DNA from: Panopea generosa
Taxonomy: Eukaryota > Mollusca > Bivalvia > Adapedonta > Hiatellidae
Length of the DNA stretch: 64,000 nucleotides
Direction of reading: 5' to 3'
Assembly (NCBI GenBank): GCA_029582155.1
Contig: CM055895.1
Coordinates: 60,675,078-60,739,077, forward strand
How positions within the stretch are numbered: position 1 is the stretch's first letter; the number at the start of each line of letters is the position of its first letter. The notes below the pieces were generated by a model, which was given only the letters and a program-made list of their open reading frames with translations, ran no database searches and was not told where the DNA came from. This document shows, one piece after another, positions 49,561-61,458 of this stretch. A program made the position numbers and the translations under genes.

Positions 49561-50270
49561 CTTTAAATATAAAGTTAAATAGTTGTCCTCCCTCAACGTG
49601 ACTTTAAATATAAAGTTTAATAGTGGGCGTCACTTAACGTCACCTTAAATATAAAATCAAATAGTGGTCGTCACTAAACGTCACCTTAAATATAAAGTTA
49701 AATAGTTTGTCCTTCCTCAACGTGACTTTAAATATAAAGTTACATAGTGGGCCTCCCTCAACGTGACTTTAAATATAAAGTTAAATAGTGGGCCTCCATC
49801 AACGTGACTTTAAATATAAAGTTAAATAGTGGGCCTCCATCAACGTGACTTTAAATATAAAGTTAAATAGTGGGCCTCCCTCAACGTGACTTTAAATATA
49901 AAGTTAAATAGTGGGCCTCCATCAACGTGACTTTAAATATAAATTTAAATAGTGGGCCTCCCTCAACGTGACTTTAAATATAAAGTTAAATAGTGGGCCT
50001 CCATCAACGTGACTTTAAATATAAAGTTAAATAGTGGGCCTCCCTCAACGTCACTTTCAATATAGATTTAAAAAGTGGGCCTCCCTCATTGCGACTTTAG
50101 ATATAAAGTTGAATAGTGGTCCTCCCTCAACGTGACTTTAAATATTAAGTTACATAGTGGGCCTCCCTCAATGTGACTTTAAATATAAAGTTAAATAGTG
50201 GTACTCCCTCAACGTGACTTTAAATTGTAGTTAAATAGTGGGCCTCCCTCAACGTGACTTTAAAATAGGA
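49560..50270. repeat. 41-bp minisatellite, about 17 copies
   Basis: Repeats of GACTTTAAATATAAAGTTAA followed by ATAGTGGGCCTCCCTCAACGT. Each unit contains the palindromic core TTTAAATATAAA. It follows the 27-bp array without a gap, and both share TTAAGT/AAGTTAAAT, so one may have arisen from the other. Confidence 0.97.
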
Positions 50271-51154
50271 TGACGTAGTTTCTCAATAGCGTATTGGATT
50301 TATATCGACATGGCTAAATACTTTACCTGTTTTACACATTATTTCGATTATGTAATGACTATACATGTATATAGATTTACTGTTTTCATGCGCGATATAT
50401 TTCATTCATTTAATTTAACCATAATCGTGTAATGACGTCACATCATCCTGGATTTTTGGAAAACGTACTTTCGTTATTAAAGCTGAGTCAGTATATTGAA
50501 CATTTTATATTTTGATAAAAAGTGATCATTATACCAATATGAATATGAAAGAGTTTTGATAAATTGCAAGACGATTACAAGGAATATACATTTGTCAACC
50601 CTTAAACTAGAACTATCTCACACGTAATGGGAGAACAAGTTTAATTTAAAACTTAAATCAACGGAACTTGTTTAAGGAATAGCCTTTATGGTTTGTTTTA
50701 ATAATAGTTAAGGCATACCTGGAGTGGTCAGGTATCCCGCTCCGTGTATTCGGTATTGGCCATATGTGAGAGCGACAGACCATTGATCCGCCGACAGGCC
50801 GCGTGGCGTTGTTTGTCCAAGTTAATACAATGTAGTGTTTACTCAGATATCGTTAGCTTGTCTAAGGAAAATGGCGGCCCTGGAAACTACTGATTGGATT
50901 ATAAACTTATTTGATTGACAGCTCGTGTCAGGTCAATTGCACCGCCGACTTGGAAATAAACAATTTACAACAGCAGGAATCGAAGAACGTGAGGAAGTGT
51001 CATCATATTGGTCCCTCTGACCAGAAAACGTGTTACAAAATTACCAACCGCATCCATACATGTCATATCGTATGTTTCAATTGTTATGATATCGGCTGAA
51101 GAAGCGAAATAAAAAACGTTAAGACAACAGCAACATTCATTTGAAAATGATGAA

Positions 51155-51799
51155 ATGGCTGATAACAAAACAAAGCGAAAGACAACCAAAGAGTTGGTTG
51201 AAAAATGTTTCGGTATTAGGAAAATTACAGAATTGGTACAACATCTTCGACATCTAGGTGATGATACAAGACGTGTAATTAATGAAAGGACACAATCAGA
51301 CACTCGGCAGTATGTTAAAGCAGCGATTGTTATCTACAAAGAAATAGAAACCGAAGACTATTCGTTTTTACTTAAAGCTCATAAAAAGTTAAACAGATAT
51401 CGTCAAAAAGGAGAACCCAATTTAAAAGACAACTATTTGCTCTACGATAGAATTGTACTAGTATTTAATAATCCAACTACTGGGACGCATGGTGAAGCAA
51501 GACTGTTTGACAGCGTCGGTACCATTCGTAAATCTATGTGTGGAATAACAAATGATGAAGCATGTAGTATAAGAAAAGATGATAGCTGTGAGTTTCTAAA
51601 AACCCTCAAACATCAGTTTTACGATAGATTTGGAAATGAGAGCCATATAATAGTTCTAGTTTCGCACTTAATTCCATGCACAGTGCCTGGGTACATGTGT
51701 TCGAGATTATTAAATGAATATACCAACGAGAAAAAAGAGAATATAATTCTTTCATACAACGTGACTTATGAAAAAACAAACACTAGCCAGGTACTGTAA
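51155..51799 (+). CDS. Putative cytidine-deaminase-fold protein (intronless), interrupted by an in-frame TAA
   Basis: A 214-residue frame begins MADNKTKRKTTKELVEKCFG. Its N-terminal 50 residues are charged and probably helical. The remainder has the order expected of a zinc-dependent deaminase: strand KAAIVIYKEIE (about 55-65), strand YDRIVLVF, the HGEARLF motif with His112 and Glu114 as zinc ligand and proton shuttle, and strand SHIIVLVSHLIPC with Cys175 followed six residues later by Cys182. Spacing C-x6-C is longer than the usual C-x2-C, as in some diverse invertebrate and bacterial deaminase families. There is no signal peptide. The frame stops at TAA 51797-51799, but coding-like sequence continues in the same frame to 51931. 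Family assignment is inference from motifs. Confidence 0.6.
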   Translation: MADNKTKRKTTKELVEKCFGIRKITELVQHLRHLGDDTRRVINERTQSDTRQYVKAAIVIYKEIETEDYSFLLKAHKKLNRYRQKGEPNLKDNYLLYDRIVLVFNNPTTGTHGEARLFDSVGTIRKSMCGITNDEACSIRKDDSCEFLKTLKHQFYDRFGNESHIIVLVSHLIPCTVPGYMCSRLLNEYTNEKKENIILSYNVTYEKTNTSQVL

Positions 51800-51931
51800 T
51801 ATGTCAACGCGGGCAATGGCCAATTTATCTACCTTGTGCATCCGGATTCAGTACAAAGGTTTGCTTTCGAACAAACTGATCGTTTGCCTGAAGTCAAATC
51901 AAAAGGCTATCTGAAGATGTGTGAAAAGTAA
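51800..51931 (+). other. In-frame coding-like continuation after the deaminase-like stop codon
   Basis: Directly after TAA the same frame stays open for 43 codons, reading GNGQFIYLVHPDSVQRFAFE and ending KSKGYLKMCEK before TAA at 51929. Its strand-loop pattern would suit the last strand and helix of a deaminase domain. Either the stop is a recent nonsense change, it is read through, or a short alternative splice removes it. Confidence 0.55.
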
Positions 51932-51934
51932 TAA

Positions 51935-54035
51935 CTATAATAGACCATTCTTAATATTGTCGCATTAATATGCATATATGCATCAGAACGAGGCTAGAAC
52001 CACATCATATCTTCCAGCAACACTAGCGTCCATAGACAAAACATGGCTTCCTCGGATAGTAATTCAGATATAAGGACAAGACAATAACCAGTCAAATTAG
52101 GTTAAGTGTTTAAATATTTATTATGTAAAACTTAACAATATGTTGATGAAATAGAATCCTGGCCACAGACATCAAAGCTTATGAAACCGTAATGACTTTG
52201 TTCTTTATCATTATACATTCTTGTAGGTAATGGTATGAATAGTCAACACACTGTTTCATTGACATTTGTGGTAAAGAATAAGAAGCCATTTGCACTCAAG
52301 CTTGTATTAAAGCTTACAGCGAGGACATTCTTGTCCAGAGACATATCGCTTGTTTATGTCTGGTCCTTTTGACACCTGGTTATTTTTATGCTGGGTTTCT
52401 AACATTTTACACTTATTAGATTCCACTGACATAAAGTGTGTGATCAATTTGAATTCATAACAATTATCATATTATTCAAATTATTGGTATTAGACATTAA
52501 TTAAAAATATTAATATAACGAAATTCATGCAACAGTAACATGTCTATCAATGAAGGATTTATGCTCCTTCGTCAGTTAAATATGAATACTAACTAATTGA
52601 CTGTAATATCTTGCTGTGTATATATAAGTTTTAATTTATCCTCACGCTTTGAACGGAGTCATTTTAGTGAGCTGGATAAGATGATTATTAAAAAAATAAA
52701 AGATGATTATATATGTAGTTGATGATTATGATGATGACCAATGATTATTTACTTGAAGTTTAAGTATTTATTTATTTTTATTTTTTACTGACTAGTAGTT
52801 TAGGTGATTATTTTAATTACTAATATTTATGCAGATATTATATAGGGCGTACTTCAATGATTAAAAATTGACGACTAATTATTAAGAAATTTATTTATTT
52901 TTCTCTATCTTGTGCAGCCAAGTGATAAGTTAAACAGTTTTTCTGTGTAGATTAATACTACTATGGTAATTACTATAAGTAATACCTATATGTTAGGCCA
53001 GACACTTTCGCTAATAGCGCAAATAAATTAGCAGATGGTATCAAAAGTATCTGTCTCAACCTGAACCTTCAACAGAAATGATTTCTATTGACTGTATATC
53101 TGTGCACACTAATTGTGCTCAGTTGCTATGGTAAAATTTTAATTGTTAAACAATATTGTTAGCAACCACCAATACCACATACCAACAGTAATTGTCAATA
53201 TAAGACTATCAACAAACTAGAATATGCTGTAAAACAATATTATTATTGTTGCTGGTATTGTAGGTGTGGCTTAAATTGATTGTAGCTGCACAGGTATCCT
53301 ATATTTAAATGAACTGTGTTTAGTATATTAGTCTATTTTAGTTAATAGTCTTGCATAGCTCTATATTGAATGCCCATGATACTAATAACATCGTTTGACA
53401 TTCCCTATAACCATTATATGGTAGTGTTTACTGTTAATGGTGAACCATATAACCCTGTACATGAGTACATTGTTATTTATATACATTAAATTGTATATTC
53501 GTATTGTACACGTAAAATGTAATAAAAAATCTTCTTAAAGTGTACATTTATCTTAATTTATAATATATCGAAAGGTACCGTTCTAAAATAGATTGAGCTA
53601 CGCAAGTAGATGGTTTATTTAATAATCTATAGTATTTATTAAAAAGTGTTCATCAGCCTTGCAATATTTTATTAGTACAACACATTATTAAAATGTAATA
53701 TCTTGCTAAAAAAATGCCAAATTGCTAATGATAGAGGTACCATTTTTCATTGGTTGATATTGGTCACGTGTTATATGATCACTAAAATTAGAAAAAGAAA
53801 TATAATACTTCGTCTTTATTGGTTTATTGTTATGACAGGCTCAGATGATACATTTTTGAAAGCCATATTTTGATTGACTGATCAATAATATGACATCCTA
53901 ACTGACATATTTCTCAATTATTCCACTGAAATAGAAAGACTACACGTTACATCAATAAAAACTGAATAAGCACCACATATTGAATATAACACAACTGTCT
54001 GCTTTAGGCAGTATTATAATAATACAATCATCTTC
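51935..54035. other. Downstream flank of the deaminase-like gene, no gene seen
   Basis: AT-rich sequence without a supported frame. Possible polyadenylation signals occur (for example AATAAA near 53521). No tandem array. Confidence 0.5.
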
Positions 54036-54039
54036 CACA

Positions 54040-56795
54040 TTGAAGAATCATGCTGCAGTCTCATGGCACGATACTTAACCAAGTCGCATGATTTAATATT
54101 CAACCTAGCCACATGGCATGACGGTAAACCCAGTGACATGACACGACACTGAATCCAGTCACATGGCACGATAGTGAACCCAGTCACATGACATGATACT
54201 GAACCAAGTCACATGGCATGATAGTGAATCCAGTCACATGACATGTTACTGAACCCAGTCATGACATTGTATTCAACCTAGCCACATGGCATGACAGTAA
54301 ACCCAGTCACATGGCACAATACTGAACCCAGTCACATGACACGATATTGAACCCAGTCACATGGCATAATACTGAACAAAGTCACATGACATGATACTGA
54401 ACCAAGTGACATGGCACCATACTTAACCCAGTCACATGATTTAATATTCAACCTAGTCACAAAGTACAACAGTAAACACAGTAACATGGCAAGATACTGA
54501 ACCCAGTCACACGGCACTATAGTGAACCCAGTCACATGACATGATACTGAACCCAGTCACATGACTTAATATTCAACACAGTCACATGGCATGATACTGA
54601 ACCCAGTCATATGACATGATAATGAACCCAGTCACATGGCAGGATACTGAACCCAGTCATATGACACGATATTGAAACCAGTCACATGGCACGATAGTGA
54701 ACCAAGTCATCTGATATGATACTGAACCAAGTCATGACATAATATTCAATCCATTCATATGGCAAAACAGTAAAACCAGTCACATGGCACGATACTGAAC
54801 CCAGTCACATGGTACAATACTGAACCCAGTCACATGGCATGATACTAAACCAAGTCACATGACATGATACTGAGCCCAGTCACATGACAGTAAACCCAGT
54901 CACATTGCATGATAGTGAACCCAGTCACATGACATGTCACTAAAATCAGTCACATGACAATACTGAATCCCACTACATGACATGAAACTAAACCAAGTTA
55001 CAACATTATAATTATTTAACACAGTCACATGGTACGCTATTAAACCCAGTCACATGACTCTATATTCAACTTTGCCACATGGCATGACAATTAACCCAGT
55101 GACATGGCACAATACTGAACCAAGTCACATGGCACAATACTGAACCCAGTCACATGGCACAATACTAAACAAAGTCACATGACTTAATATTCAACCCAAT
55201 CACATGACACAACAGTAAACACAGTCAAACGGCATGATACTGAACCCAGACACATGACACAATACTGAACCCAGTCACATGACACGATTCTCAACCCAGT
55301 CACATGGCATGTTACTCAACCCAGTCACATGGCATGATATTTAACTCAGTCACATGGCATGATACTGAACAGTCACATTGCATGGTACATAATCCAGTCA
55401 CATAATATAATATTCAACCAAGTCACACAATATGATAGTCAACCTAGTCATGTAGCATGGTACTCAATTCAGTCATATGATATGATAATCAACCTAGTCA
55501 TGTAGCATGGTACTCAATCCAGTCATATGATATGATAGTCAACCTAGTCATGTAGCATGGTACTCAATCCAGTCATATGATATGATAGTCAACTTAGTCA
55601 TGTAGCATGGTACTCAATCCAGTCATATGATATGATAGTCAACCTAGCCATGTAGCATGGTACTCAATCCAGTCATATGATATGATAGTCAACCTAGTCA
55701 TGTAGCATGGTACTCAATCCAGTCATATGATATGACAGTCAACTTAGTCATGTACCATGGTACTCAATCCAGTCATATGATATGACAGTCAACTTAGTCA
55801 TGCAGCATGGTACTCAATCCAGTCATATGATATGGCAGTCAACTTAGTCATGCAGCATGGTACTCAATCCAGTCATATGATATGACAGTCAACCTAGTCA
55901 TGTACCATGGACTTTTGGGTACTCAATCCAGTCATATGATATGACAGTCAACTCAGTCATGCACCATGGTACTCAATCCAATCATATGATATGACAGTCA
56001 ACTTAGTCATGTACCATGGTACTCAATCCAATCATATGATATGACAGTCAACTTAGTCATGCAGCATGGTACTCAATCCAGTCATATGATATGACAGTCA
56101 ACTTAGTCATACAGCATGGTACTCAATCCAGTCATATGATATGATAGTCAACCTAGTCATGTAGCATGGTACTCAATCCAGTCATATGATATGATAGTCA
56201 ACCTGGTCATGTAGCATGGTACTCAATCCAGTCATATGATATGATAGTCAACCTAGTCATGTAACATGGTACTCAATCCAGTCATATGATATGAGAGTCA
56301 ACCTAGTCACATGATGATACTTAACCATCCTAGTCACATGACATAATACTCAACCCAGTGACATAGCACAGTACTCAACCCAGTCACATAGCATGGTACC
56401 CAATCCAGTCACATGACATAATACTCAACCCAGTCACATAGCACGGTAATCAACACAGTCATATAGCATTGTTCTCAATCCAGTCACATGACATAATACT
56501 CAACCCAGTCACATAGCATAATACTCAACCCTGTCACATAGCATGGTACTCAATCCAGTCACATGACATAATAGTCAACCCAGTCACAAAGCACAGTACT
56601 CAACCCAGTCACATAGCATGGTACTCAACCCAATCTCATGACATAATACTCAATCCAGTCACATAGCATGGTACTCAATCTAGTCACATGACATAATACT
56701 CAATCCAGTCATATAGCATGGTACTCAAAACAGTCACATAGCCTGGTACTCAACCCAGTCACATTGCATGATACTCAAACCAGTCAAATGATACA
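54040..56795. repeat. 25-bp satellite with a 50-bp higher-order section
   Basis: The flanking parts (54.04-55.39 and 56.30-56.79 kb) consist of units of about 25 bp such as CCCAGTCACATGGCATGATA plus CTGAA, with CACATGACATG variants. Between about 55.39 and 56.30 kb two diverged 25-bp units alternate as a 50-bp dimer: CCAGTCATATGATATGATAG TCAA and CCTAGTCATGTAGCATGGTA CTCAAT. About 18 dimers are nearly identical, so this part was amplified most recently. One dimer near 55910 carries a small insertion. Confidence 0.97.
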
Positions 56796-56862
56796 TACTA
56801 ATGTTTTACAGGCAGACAAAACCTTGAACTATACTTGTAATGCTGAATGTCTCGCTAGAAAC

Positions 56863-59800
56863 CTACTTGTACAATTTTTCTTGACTGTAGCTTGACCTGA
56901 TCCAGAATAAAAACCACAACCTCAATTTAAAATATATATTTTGTTTGACCATGTTTGCGAGCAACCCAACAATTTTCTCCACATGGGAAATGGGGCCTCT
57001 ACAACCCTGAAACCTTTCAAACAGAAGCTCATCAGTTACATCTTCATCTGTTACACATAGCAAATTATTTTTGCCAATAAAAAGATATATTGTTCATGCA
57101 TTTTTGAAACCATTAACTTATAAATTTTAATCGCCCAGTGCTGCGAAGAAAACATGGATTTTGACTTAAACCTCTTTCTGGAAATGTCTTTCTTCCCACA
57201 TGTGAGGTCTGGTAAAATTGCAACACATTGTTCTTGTCAATAAAGTCCCTAAATCCACATTTCACCAACTTAGAGGCCATCTCTTCTGACAAAACTGACC
57301 CAAATGTGTGTAAATTCAAAATAAACCATAATTCTACTACTGCAGTCAAATATAAAGAACGTGTGCCTATCAACTGCAGTGCTTCTGATCTCATCAAACA
57401 GATATCTTGATCTGGGTCATACAAAAGTATCAGCATCTGGTCCTTGGAACACCCTATTGATGGTATTAAACAGTTCTTTAATTTCATCTTGGTCTGCTGG
57501 GCAAAACCATTGGTTAGAGCTTGGCTTGCTAGCTGTGAACAAAACCCATAGTCATATATACATGATTTTCGTTTTTCTTTAAAAGTACAAAAAGTATCCA
57601 ATTTTTCATCATGCTTTCTCCACTTTGTCTTCATATAATCTTCACTATTGTCTTCTTCAGTATCATCATCATTATCTTCCTCATCTGAGCTTGTCGAGGT
57701 TGATTCAGAGAAAGTTTGTATATGAACAGATGTCTGTTTCACCAATAAATCTGGAAAACCGTGCCATACATATGGGTGTCCTGAAAAAACATGATAATGT
57801 CTTTTTCATATCTTATCTACGGTAACAGTATTATTAAAATATGTTTGATATCAAAGATGTCAACAAGAATGAATCTAGACCAGAATATTTTGAAGTACAA
57901 AGCATCAAATCCACTGTTTATAATCAATAATAACAAATGTTGGATACATGTACTGGTGCCACATATGCTCCCCAAACAATTGTTTAATTAAAGCCTTAAG
58001 GTAGTAGCTTCATTGTTTGTAAGAGCCTTAACTTTGTGGAATAAAACCAAAATACAAGTACAATATATATGTCTATCTCCACCTGGCATCCAAACAAGTT
58101 TCATAAAATTCCATGCATATGCTGTAAAACTATAGCATGGACAAACAATTTAATCAAAAACAAGAATCAAAGGGCATTGACTCTGTAAAAAATTATTGAA
58201 CCGAAACATAAAGACAATATGCACATATCCACTAAGTAGTGATGCATCCCTGCAAGTTTCATAATTTTTTTACCAGAGGTTGTAGAGAAATAGTGCAGAC
58301 AACCTTTTTGGAATACACATCTCTATGAAGTGGCAACTATATGCATCCCTGAAAAATTCATGAAAGGCATTATAAAAACAGTAGTTTTAAGCTTGTTTTG
58401 TAAACACTACAGTACCTTTTGATTTCATCTGACCATGACCAAACTTGGTCTGAATGTTTAAAATGTATTTGAAAGATTAGATGTGTCCTTGAATTGGCCC
58501 GACTGGACTAGAAGCTCACTCTGGTCAAAAAGTTCTAGGTAAATTTGTCTGTAACTTGCAGAAGATCAATGGATCTAGTGATTTGATTATGATATATGTC
58601 TGAGGATACCCTCCACCATTCTAATAGGATGACATTAATGGTATATTTTATTAAAGTCCTATAAAAATATTAAAATAGCTACCGGTACAACAGAATGGGA
58701 TGAATTGTATATCGGTATATCTATTTCAATGAGCAATGGCAAAAAGATGGAGGAAAATAAAATTATAGTATGTGCTAAGTTTATGATATTAAATTACCTA
58801 TCCCAGTGTCTCCAATTTTCAGACTGCTCCCACAAGAACAAGGGCACATCTTTAGTTGTCTTTTTATGCTTCTGTGTACAGTAACTTCCCTATTTGGAAC
58901 CAACTTTGAAAACAAGTGGGTTGCAAGCACAGCACAAACTTCAGCTTCGGTAGAATCGTTTTCCAATAGAACAGTAAGCAAACTCTGTTCATGTGTTTTG
59001 TAATCTGTAACAGAAGGAAAATACATAATCCTGAACCATTCAGCAGGGTGACAGGGTGACAAACTCACATGAATCTTACCTGAAAAGAACTCTCAAAAAA
59101 TGGATCAGGCTCCATGTAAGACTTTGGCACATAACATTCTCAGTTACATGGATTTTGACCAAAGTGCAGATACAGCAAGCCTATGAGTGCTATCTCCAGC
59201 CTTTACAGTCTTTCAGATAATAGAATATATTTATCAGATAATCAATCAACCGTATCAACATAGACCAAAGTGTCATGGTATCATTGACACTTACATATCC
59301 AGAAATACCAGTTGATCAAAATGTTTGGAAAAAGTACATCTGGATGAATAACAATATTACGGGTAGCATTTATTTTCAGAGGTATCTGCATTTTGTTTGG
59401 TCAAAATCTCATGAATATTAAGAAAATTATCATGGAAATTTTACCGCAAGCATATTTTATATTAAGAAAATCAGTCATATATTACATGGGATCGCCAGTC
59501 CTTCTCAATTTTACGTTTAAACTCTCATTTTTAAAGTGAGAATACTGAGTCACATATACATTTTTTTAATAAAAAAAAATAACAGAAAAAGAATCTGCAT
59601 TTATATAACCAACAACAATATGGATGACTGTACATGCCATGCTTTCTGTGAATTGCTTATTGCTTGGTATTGCATTTTGCTAATGCTTCTTGCCAATTCT
59701 TTTTTATAGTTTTGATAAAAAAAAAGCTTTTCTGATGAATCCAACAGGATTAAAAATAATTAAAAGAATGTACATCAAACATATTTTATGCAATGTTGTG

Positions 59801-61257
59801 CACCTAACACACTTCGCTGAAAGGAGATCAGTGCACCATGCTTTAAGCTTTTTGCTTTTTGCTCATTATTTTTGTTAATTTTTTATTTTAATTGAACAAC
59901 TTTCAACAAATGTAAAATGGATGACAATTGAACCCTTTGTACAGTGCAGTATTTTATTATAAATAATTATATAATGTGGCACACCATTTATAAGAAAATG
60001 TGAAAAGCAATTAAGAACTAGCAAAAAGAAAATGTTGCCACATCGAGTAATATTCAATGCCCCCTATTTAGCAATATCAGTAAACAGTAAAACTAAAAAT
60101 TTTGCAATAAACATTATGCCAAGTTTGACAGTTAAAATTTTCTTATATAGCGAGGGGAAATCGATATAATGGCTGCCAAATTTTAAACAATTCAATGGTC
60201 ATAACTTCAGTTAATGTGGGTACTGGGTTGTTTTTTTAAAACTTTGATGGGATCTTTTTCAATAAACAATGTGACCAAGTTGGATGAATGTTAGATTTAA
60301 AACAAAACTGTCAACAGGGCCAAATACCAACTACTGTGTAAATTTGGTGGAGAGCAAATGAAAATTATGGTACTCATCAACTGATTTAACCAGTTCAAGA
60401 CCTTGTCAGAGATATCAAGGTTATATAACTACTGTGTAAGTTTGGTGTGAATCAAATTAAGATGCACCTGCTCGAGTATACACAAGGTATACAAATAGTT
60501 CATGTTTTAATGTTAAAGGGCAATAACTCTGACATTATCAAATTTTGCCAGTTCAAGAATTTGTTGAGATTATATGATTAGTTTTGAAATATGCTGGTGC
60601 TGGACAACAGGCGACTGAGCACAAGGGCTGTAACTCCGCCATAAGTCGATGGAGCTAAATATGATGGTTATAAATAGACTTCATACTTTATCATTATGAT
60701 ATTTATTTTTAGAATGGAGATTTTGATTTGTGCCATGTTTGGTGTAGAGTATTTAATAATCATTCATTTTTTAATCATTAGATGCTTTATATTAATTTTT
60801 AAAATCATTTTTATTGTTTAGACATTGATAGCGATTTTTCCTGGTATTTTTACTGTCTTTAAGGAATGCCAAAGTTACCTTCCATGTAGTCCAAGAGACA
60901 TTTCAAGGCTAAATCTTGAAGTTCAGTTGTTACTGATGGTGGAGGGTTGTAATGTATTGGTCTGTCAATACGTATTCCGCAATGTTTGTCAGGCTTCAGA
61001 ATACTGAATGCTTGAGAAAGAAGAACTAACAAACTTGCTGCTGTTGTTTTTTCATCGTACACACTGTAAGCATACAATGTTTCTGAAAACTGGGGTACGA
61101 ACACATAAGACCTTGTGAACGGAAATGGTTCGTTTCCATTGCAGGATTTTAAACTGTAACTAAAATATAATGTGTTTAGTCTTTCAAATAAATAATGCAA
61201 TGCTTGCAGACATTTATCACTTAAATTACTTCTGTCTTCCCTTGAAGATTCTGCCAT
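56863..61257 (-). CDS. Four-exon gene of unknown function; possible PD-(D/E)XK-like fold
   Basis: Exons on the minus strand are 60879-61257, 58798-59004, 57172-57780 and, less certainly, 56863-57047. Borders are GT-AG and all introns are phase 1, giving 459 residues. Without the last intron, exon 3 would read on to a stop at 57113. The N-terminal part (MAESSREDRSNLSDKCLQAL, later YVFVPQFSETLYAYSVYDEK) and the middle (CAVLATHLFSKLVPNREVTV) match no family I recognise. Exon 3 contains GHPYVWHGFPDLLVKQ, an acidic stretch (SDEEDNDDDTEEDNSED), then SQLASQALTNGF and QMLILLYDPDQDICLM. A PDLL strand followed by a Q-rich helix recalls PD-(D/E)XK nuclease-like proteins of invertebrates, but no E-x-K motif is evident. 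There is no signal peptide. Confidence 0.65.
59005..60878. other. Intron 1 of the four-exon gene
   Basis: AT-rich sequence with no supported nested gene. The stretch 60120-60680 has imperfectly recurring phrases (ACTACTGTGTAAATTTGGTG and ACTACTGTGTAAGTTTGGTG), suggesting an old duplicated repeat. Confidence 0.5.
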
Positions 61258-61458
61258 TTTTGTTACTGTTTACCTTTTATGTCTATATGTACGGCAACTG
61301 TGCTTGGGTATTTAAAAGCAACTATCGGCATGGTAGTCGTGTTGATAAAAAAGTTTTAAGCGGTCTTAATATATCGTTTTACCCTCAGGATTTTGCAACA
61401 TAATTTTCTACTGTATGGATATAGATACAAAATGTTATTTATAGTCGATATTTTACTA

